Assembly: GCF_033807715.1 (NCBI RefSeq)
Contig: NC_084587.1
Coordinates: forward strand, 22,964,017 to 23,028,016
Direction of reading: 5' to 3'
DNA length: 64,000 nucleotides
DNA from: Cololabis saira
Taxonomy: Eukaryota; Chordata; Actinopteri; Beloniformes; Belonidae
Shown here: piece by piece, positions 61,701 through 64,000 of the stretch
How the letters are laid out: each line of letters starts with the position of its first letter
Numbering within the stretch: position 1 is the first letter of the stretch
Notes under the pieces: generated by a model
The model's input: the letters and a program-made list of their open reading frames with translations, nothing else
Databases searched by the model: none
Told to the model about the DNA's origin: nothing
Made by a program: the position numbers and the translations under genes

Positions 61701-63850
61701 TCAGTCTTGCATGAAAATGATATAATGTTTCAGTCATATTGTGTCATAATGTGAGGATGCTGTTTTAACCCCCCCCCCCCTCTTTTTTTTTTTTGCTGGT
61801 TCTTTAGAATTACATCTCTGATTTCTTTCTTTTAGATGCTGGCCTTTTTTCAGACAGTCTTCACCTTTTATCACCAGGGCTTTGAGCTCGCCAAGGACTT
61901 TGATCATTATAAAAGGGCACTGCAAATCAATATTCAAAATGTAAGAAATGTTTTCTCAAGTTTTTCTCATCACTTTTGTAATTTAGATGAAGATTGATTC
62001 TGTTTCCATGGTCTTACAAAGGTAAAAGAAAATCCACTAAAACTTTAAAAAACAAAAAAAAAACAAAAGCAACCTTGTGCCACTGCCTCAGCTTCTGTAA
62101 GTTGAAGGTCTAACAGTGTATTAGTTTTGGTTTTACTGCCTGCTTATCTGGAAGAGAGGAATATCTTCAGCTGTTTGGTTTCTTCTCAGTTTCCTTCTGA
62201 GATTTACATTAGTGCATGCTATTCATCAAATGTCACAGTATGGGACTTGCTGAGGAATTATTTAGCGTTTCATTTTCAAGGTCATCTAATTGAGCATCAG
62301 GGAGTCAGTTCCTTGAGTATATTTTCTGCTTCCTCTTCCTCCCAGACCAGGAGTCGATTTGAGGGCACGCGATCCGAAGTGTTTGAGCTGATGAAGAGGA
62401 TCAGAGAGGCACCCCAAGACTACAGACAGACGAGCTCCATCAGCTGTGAAGGCTATCTCTATGTACAGGAAAAACGTAAGGCGTTGATAATATCTGAATA
62501 TGTTATCATACACTCGAGGCAAGAATGTAAGCAACGCCTGCAAATAAACTCCACTCTAAACAGTGTAGGTGGTTCATGTTTCACTTTCACTTAGTTTAAT
62601 AAACAGTTAAAATGCCCCTGATGAACTGTTCATACGAAACAGAAACGCTGATGGCTGTCGTTACAATAGGGGCCCTTTCTTATTTAAAAACTCCCCATTT
62701 CACTCATTAGGTTACATATTCTTAGTGCTCTAAAATTCCCATGCAAGAGGGATGTTTCTCACAAATGTACACAACTGTACCAAGAAAAACTGATCCATAG
62801 TTAGTGTGTTGTGTTATTCTCGCTCTGTGTATTTTAGGGCCACCTCCTTTCGGTTCGAGTTGGGTCAAGCGCTACTGTACGTTTGTCAAAGAGCAGAAAA
62901 TCCTTCACATGGTGACTTTTGACCACAGATCAGGTGGAAAGATTGTAAGTAAGGATCAAATGTATTGCTTTGGCTTTTTAATCTGCGCGTTTATGCTATC
63001 AGTATTTTTTGTTCGGTCACCAAAAAGATTGTAAAAGTGAAAAATCTTTTTTTCCAGGGTGAGACGGAGTCTGTCACGCTCAAATCGTGCGTCCGCAAAA
63101 TGACAGAGATGTTGGACAGGAGGTTCTGTTTAGACCTGGACATAACAGATCGGTACGTTCACAATGTCACAGATGTTACACAGTTGGTTTGATTTGAAAT
63201 TTTGCTCAGGGTGACTGGTGGATGAACATAGGGCTGAATATTTAGCCGTAGCTCTTCCCCAGCATCGACAGAGCTCCTAGATCAACCACCGTTACATTAT
63301 GACATTCGCTCAAGACTTCATCTCCACACACAGTTGTTTATTTCTCTGTGTTTTGGATTGCAGAGGGCTGTGGTGGGGCCTGTCATGACCTGCAGTAATA
63401 CATACCCAAATCTGTCACACAGCTCAAGTATGCCCTGCCCCTTTCCTCTAGTATTTATAGAAGAGCAACACCCCCAATTTAGAATGGGGAATTTGAGTGT
63501 CTGTATCCATTTTTACTCCGATAAATAATTTGATATCCCTCTGGCCCTGCGTGATTGTATGTGTCATGGACTAGCTGGGGAGGCTAATAGGGTTCATATT
63601 TGATCTTGAAACAAATCCAAGGTGCATGTGCCCTTGGCAGGCAATGTTTTTGTTTACAAGAATACTAAGCATATAGGACGTGGTATTGACAGTGGTATGC
63701 CTCAGTGTGTTGCTGTACTGTTCCTCCTAAGGCTTTCCTAATGCTAATGTGTGATGGCTCTGTCCCAGGCCAGGGACAGTGCTTACCGTGCAGGCCCTGT
63801 CAGAGGATGACCACAAGTTTTGGATGCATGCCATGGGTGGGAAGGAACCT
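39851..63850 (+). CDS. arhgap10: ARHGAP10 (GRAF2), Rho GTPase-activating protein 10, 5' part
   Basis: Cytosolic, membrane-binding Rho GAP of the GRAF family, which is BAR-PH-RhoGAP-SH3 in order. Exons in the window are 39851-40004, 55711-55806, 56061-56122, 57944-58015, 58221-58322, 61233-61343, 61836-61940, 62346-62475, 62838-62944, 63058-63152 and 63769-63850, joining in phase to 372 codons. The N-terminus [19 protein letters not shown] matches the family. Residues from about 10 to 260 form the BAR domain ([62 protein letters not shown]). Residues of about 265-372 form the PH domain ([33 protein letters not shown]-like segment, final conserved Trp in [13 protein letters not shown]). The last exon here ends at the donor gtgagt; RhoGAP and SH3 exons are outside the window. 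Intron 1 is 15.7 kb. Confidence 0.96.
40065..40461. mobile_element. TTA-flanked miniature element (Harbinger-like), 397 bp
   Basis: Left end TGCCGCGTTCCATTTGTCCT and right end AGGTAAATGGAACGCAGCA are inverted repeats, flanked by TTA (40062-40064 and 40462-40464). GC-rich subrepeats GGAAGTGGGATTTCCCACTG occur inside. It lies 60 bp into the intron. Confidence 0.7.
40466..40552. mobile_element. 87-bp hairpin miniature element (Harbinger-like)
   Basis: AGGCTGATTTATGGTTCCGC at the left and its inverse at the right make an almost complete hairpin, flanked by TAA (40463-40465 and 40553-40555). This is the cleanest copy of the family at 26518, 31303, 38409 and 38660. Confidence 0.8.
41974..42410. 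mobile_element. TA-flanked miniature element with internal palindrome, 437 bp
   Basis: CCCCTTTTACACCAAGCTGG at the left and CCAGCTTGGTGTAAAAGGGG at the right are perfect inverted ends flanked by TA. A 35-bp near-perfect palindrome (17-nt arms) lies at 42045-42079. No transposase. Confidence 0.8.
43667..43707. repeat. Poly-C/poly-A tract
   Basis: A long C run followed directly by a long A run. On the minus strand the C run is a G run that could form a quadruplex. Length may be affected by assembly. Confidence 0.85.
48383..48913. repeat. Minisatellite, about 26 units of 20-21 bp, CRE-like
   Basis: Unit GACGTAACTGACGTTTGCAG is repeated head to tail. In the left half, 20-bp units with GAGTATCT alternate with 21-bp units with GACGTAACT, giving a higher-order period of about 41 bp. 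The centre (48620-48780) is nearly homogeneous. Each unit has one or two TGACGT cores, the ATF/CREB half-site. All three minus frames are open through it because the unit lacks stops in them, so those frames are artefacts. Confidence 0.95.
51640..51800 (-). mobile_element. Possible tRNA-derived SINE
   Basis: The minus strand carries GCAGGTTCGAGTCC (B box). Downstream of it on that strand, the plus-strand phrases GACACGCAGCAAAGAGC and GGCCTTTATTGAAAGTAGG are typical of a widespread fish repeat. No clean A box or target duplication was seen. Confidence 0.5.
52631..52667. repeat. TTTTGC hexanucleotide repeat
   Basis: About six tandem copies of TTTTGC. Confidence 0.9.
53376..53790. mobile_element. 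Fragment of the TTAA-flanked element family
   Basis: GATGAGCCATCCAGACTGAT and the following 60 bp match 32277-32345, and the end AAAATAGGTATTAGATGCC ... AAAGGTCCCC matches the right end near 33312-33342. Lacks the left end and is internally deleted. Confidence 0.7.
55711..55806 (+). CDS. arhgap10: ARHGAP10 coding exon 2
   Basis: Residues 53-83 with split codons at both ends, encoding [20 protein letters not shown] and DERCI. Acceptor ttccag, donor gtaagt. Confidence 0.96.
56061..56122 (+). CDS. arhgap10: ARHGAP10 coding exon 3
   Basis: Residues 85-104, encoding [20 protein letters not shown]. Acceptor ttccag, donor gtgaga. Confidence 0.96.
56123..57943. other. arhgap10: ARHGAP10 intron 3
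   Basis: 1.8 kb with no gene, RNA or complete element recognised; a short A run lies at about 57701. Confidence 0.4.
57944..58015 (+). CDS. arhgap10: ARHGAP10 coding exon 4
   Basis: Residues 105-128, encoding [19 protein letters not shown]. Acceptor cttag, donor gtaatg. Confidence 0.96.
58221..58322 (+). CDS. arhgap10: ARHGAP10 coding exon 5
   Basis: Residues 129-162, a charged helical BAR segment with [12 protein letters not shown] and NLSAKKKE. Acceptor ttaag, donor gtattt. Confidence 0.95.
58323..61232. other. arhgap10: ARHGAP10 intron 5
   Basis: 2.9 kb containing a LINE reverse-transcriptase fragment near 59300-59410. The rest shows nothing specific. Confidence 0.45.
59178..59573 (+). 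pseudogene. LINE reverse-transcriptase fragment
   Basis: The frame contains [20 protein letters not shown], the KAAGPDGV motif near the start of LINE reverse transcriptases. The rest of the polymerase, including its catalytic aspartates, is absent. A degraded insertion. Confidence 0.6.
61233..61343 (+). CDS. arhgap10: ARHGAP10 coding exon 6
   Basis: Residues 163-199, encoding [11 protein letters not shown] and [14 protein letters not shown]. Acceptor ttccag, donor gtaagt. Confidence 0.96.
61344..61835. other. arhgap10: ARHGAP10 intron 6
   Basis: Contains a C10/T run at about 61770-61795. Nothing else recognised. Confidence 0.4.
61836..61940 (+). CDS. arhgap10: ARHGAP10 coding exon 7
   Basis: Residues 200-234, encoding [19 protein letters not shown] and the conserved QINIQN end. 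Acceptor tttag, donor gtaaga. Confidence 0.96.
61941..62345. other. arhgap10: ARHGAP10 intron 7
   Basis: 405 bp, nothing specific. It is open in one frame with exon 8 (from 62127), so retained-intron translation is formally possible but has no family support. Confidence 0.4.
62346..62475 (+). CDS. arhgap10: ARHGAP10 coding exon 8
   Basis: Residues 235-277 plus one base of Arg278. It encodes the end of the BAR domain ([13 protein letters not shown]) and the start of the PH domain (EGYLYVQEK). Acceptor cccag, donor gtaagg. Confidence 0.96.
62476..62837. other. arhgap10: ARHGAP10 intron 8
   Basis: 362 bp with nothing recognisable. Confidence 0.4.
62838..62944 (+). CDS. arhgap10: ARHGAP10 coding exon 9
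   Basis: Residues 279-313, PH domain strands with [13 protein letters not shown] and FDHRSGGKI. Acceptor tttag, donor gtaagt. Confidence 0.96.
63058..63152 (+). CDS. arhgap10: ARHGAP10 coding exon 10
   Basis: Residues 314-344 plus two bases of Arg345, encoding [13 protein letters not shown] and [12 protein letters not shown]. Acceptor tccag, donor gtacgt. Confidence 0.95.
63153..63768. other. arhgap10: ARHGAP10 intron 10
   Basis: 616 bp with nothing recognisable; an open frame at 63334-63528 has no domain. Confidence 0.4.
63769..63850 (+). CDS. arhgap10: ARHGAP10 coding exon 11
   Basis: Residues 346-372, encoding the C-terminal PH helix ([20 protein letters not shown]). Acceptor cccag, donor gtgagt. 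This is the last ARHGAP10 exon in the window. Confidence 0.95.
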
Positions 63851-64000
63851 GTGAGTCAGCCTCCACAGTGTCATCATCTACCACACTCAGGCCTCATTTA
63901 GCTTTACTGTGCACTGTTTAAATGCATTCTTATAGAACGTGTCACTTTTAGGATAATATATTTGCACAAATGTATAAATTACTATATATATATATATGAA
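63851..64000. other. arhgap10: Start of ARHGAP10 intron 11
   Basis: Begins with donor gtgagt. An AT dinucleotide tract lies near the right edge. The next exon would begin the RhoGAP domain. Confidence 0.5.

Overview
This is a stretch of vertebrate nuclear DNA, almost certainly from a ray-finned (teleost) fish. Short coding exons with GT/AG splice sites are separated by AT-rich introns, and these carry many transposable elements of kinds common in fish: hAT-like elements with 8-bp target duplications, TTAA- and TA-flanked elements, PIF/Harbinger-like hairpins, LINE 3' ends and tRNA-derived SINEs. The genus cannot be told from the sequence.

Three conserved protein genes account for nearly all the coding sequence. 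Their order matches the vertebrate block TMEM184C - PRMT9 - ARHGAP10 (human 4q31). TMEM184C lies on + at 6581-13358 in 10 coding exons, a complete 452-residue protein. PRMT9 lies on - from 34230 down to 14949 in 12 coding exons, a complete protein of about 840 residues. The first 11 coding exons of ARHGAP10 lie on + from 39851 to 63850, covering the BAR and PH domains; the RhoGAP and SH3 domains lie beyond the right edge. All reading phases join correctly across every intron. TMEM184C and PRMT9 are tail to tail, with poly(A) signals only about 20-40 bp apart. PRMT9 and ARHGAP10 are head to head, about 5.6 kb apart. An unassigned terminal coding exon of a minus-strand gene lies at 1270-1466.

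By region: 1-6060 is mostly non-coding, with the orphan exon and one hAT-like element. 6060-14600 is TMEM184C; its first intron holds a long inverted repeat and a 5'-truncated LINE with a 17-bp target duplication. 14600-34230 is PRMT9; its introns hold a DANA-like SINE, two further complete hAT-like elements, two TTAA-flanked elements and LINE tails, and intron 1 is about 84% transposon. 34231-39850 is the divergent intergenic region; it contains a roughly 390-bp tandem triplication whose third copy was later broken by two LINE 3' ends and a hAT-like element. 40005-55710 is the 15.7-kb first intron of ARHGAP10, with two abutting small TWA-flanked elements, a TA-flanked element and a minisatellite of about 26 units made of CRE-like motifs. 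55711-63850 holds ARHGAP10 exons 2-11.

The genes do not form a pathway. TMEM184C is a multipass membrane protein of the DUF300/OSTalpha-like family. PRMT9 is an arginine methyltransferase linked to the splicing factor SF3B2. ARHGAP10 (GRAF2) is a membrane-binding Rho GTPase-activating protein. I found no evidence of a new biological system. The parts most worth a second look are the minisatellite, the orphan exon, the possible hidden 5' exon of PRMT9, the fold-back element and the promoter-proximal triplication.
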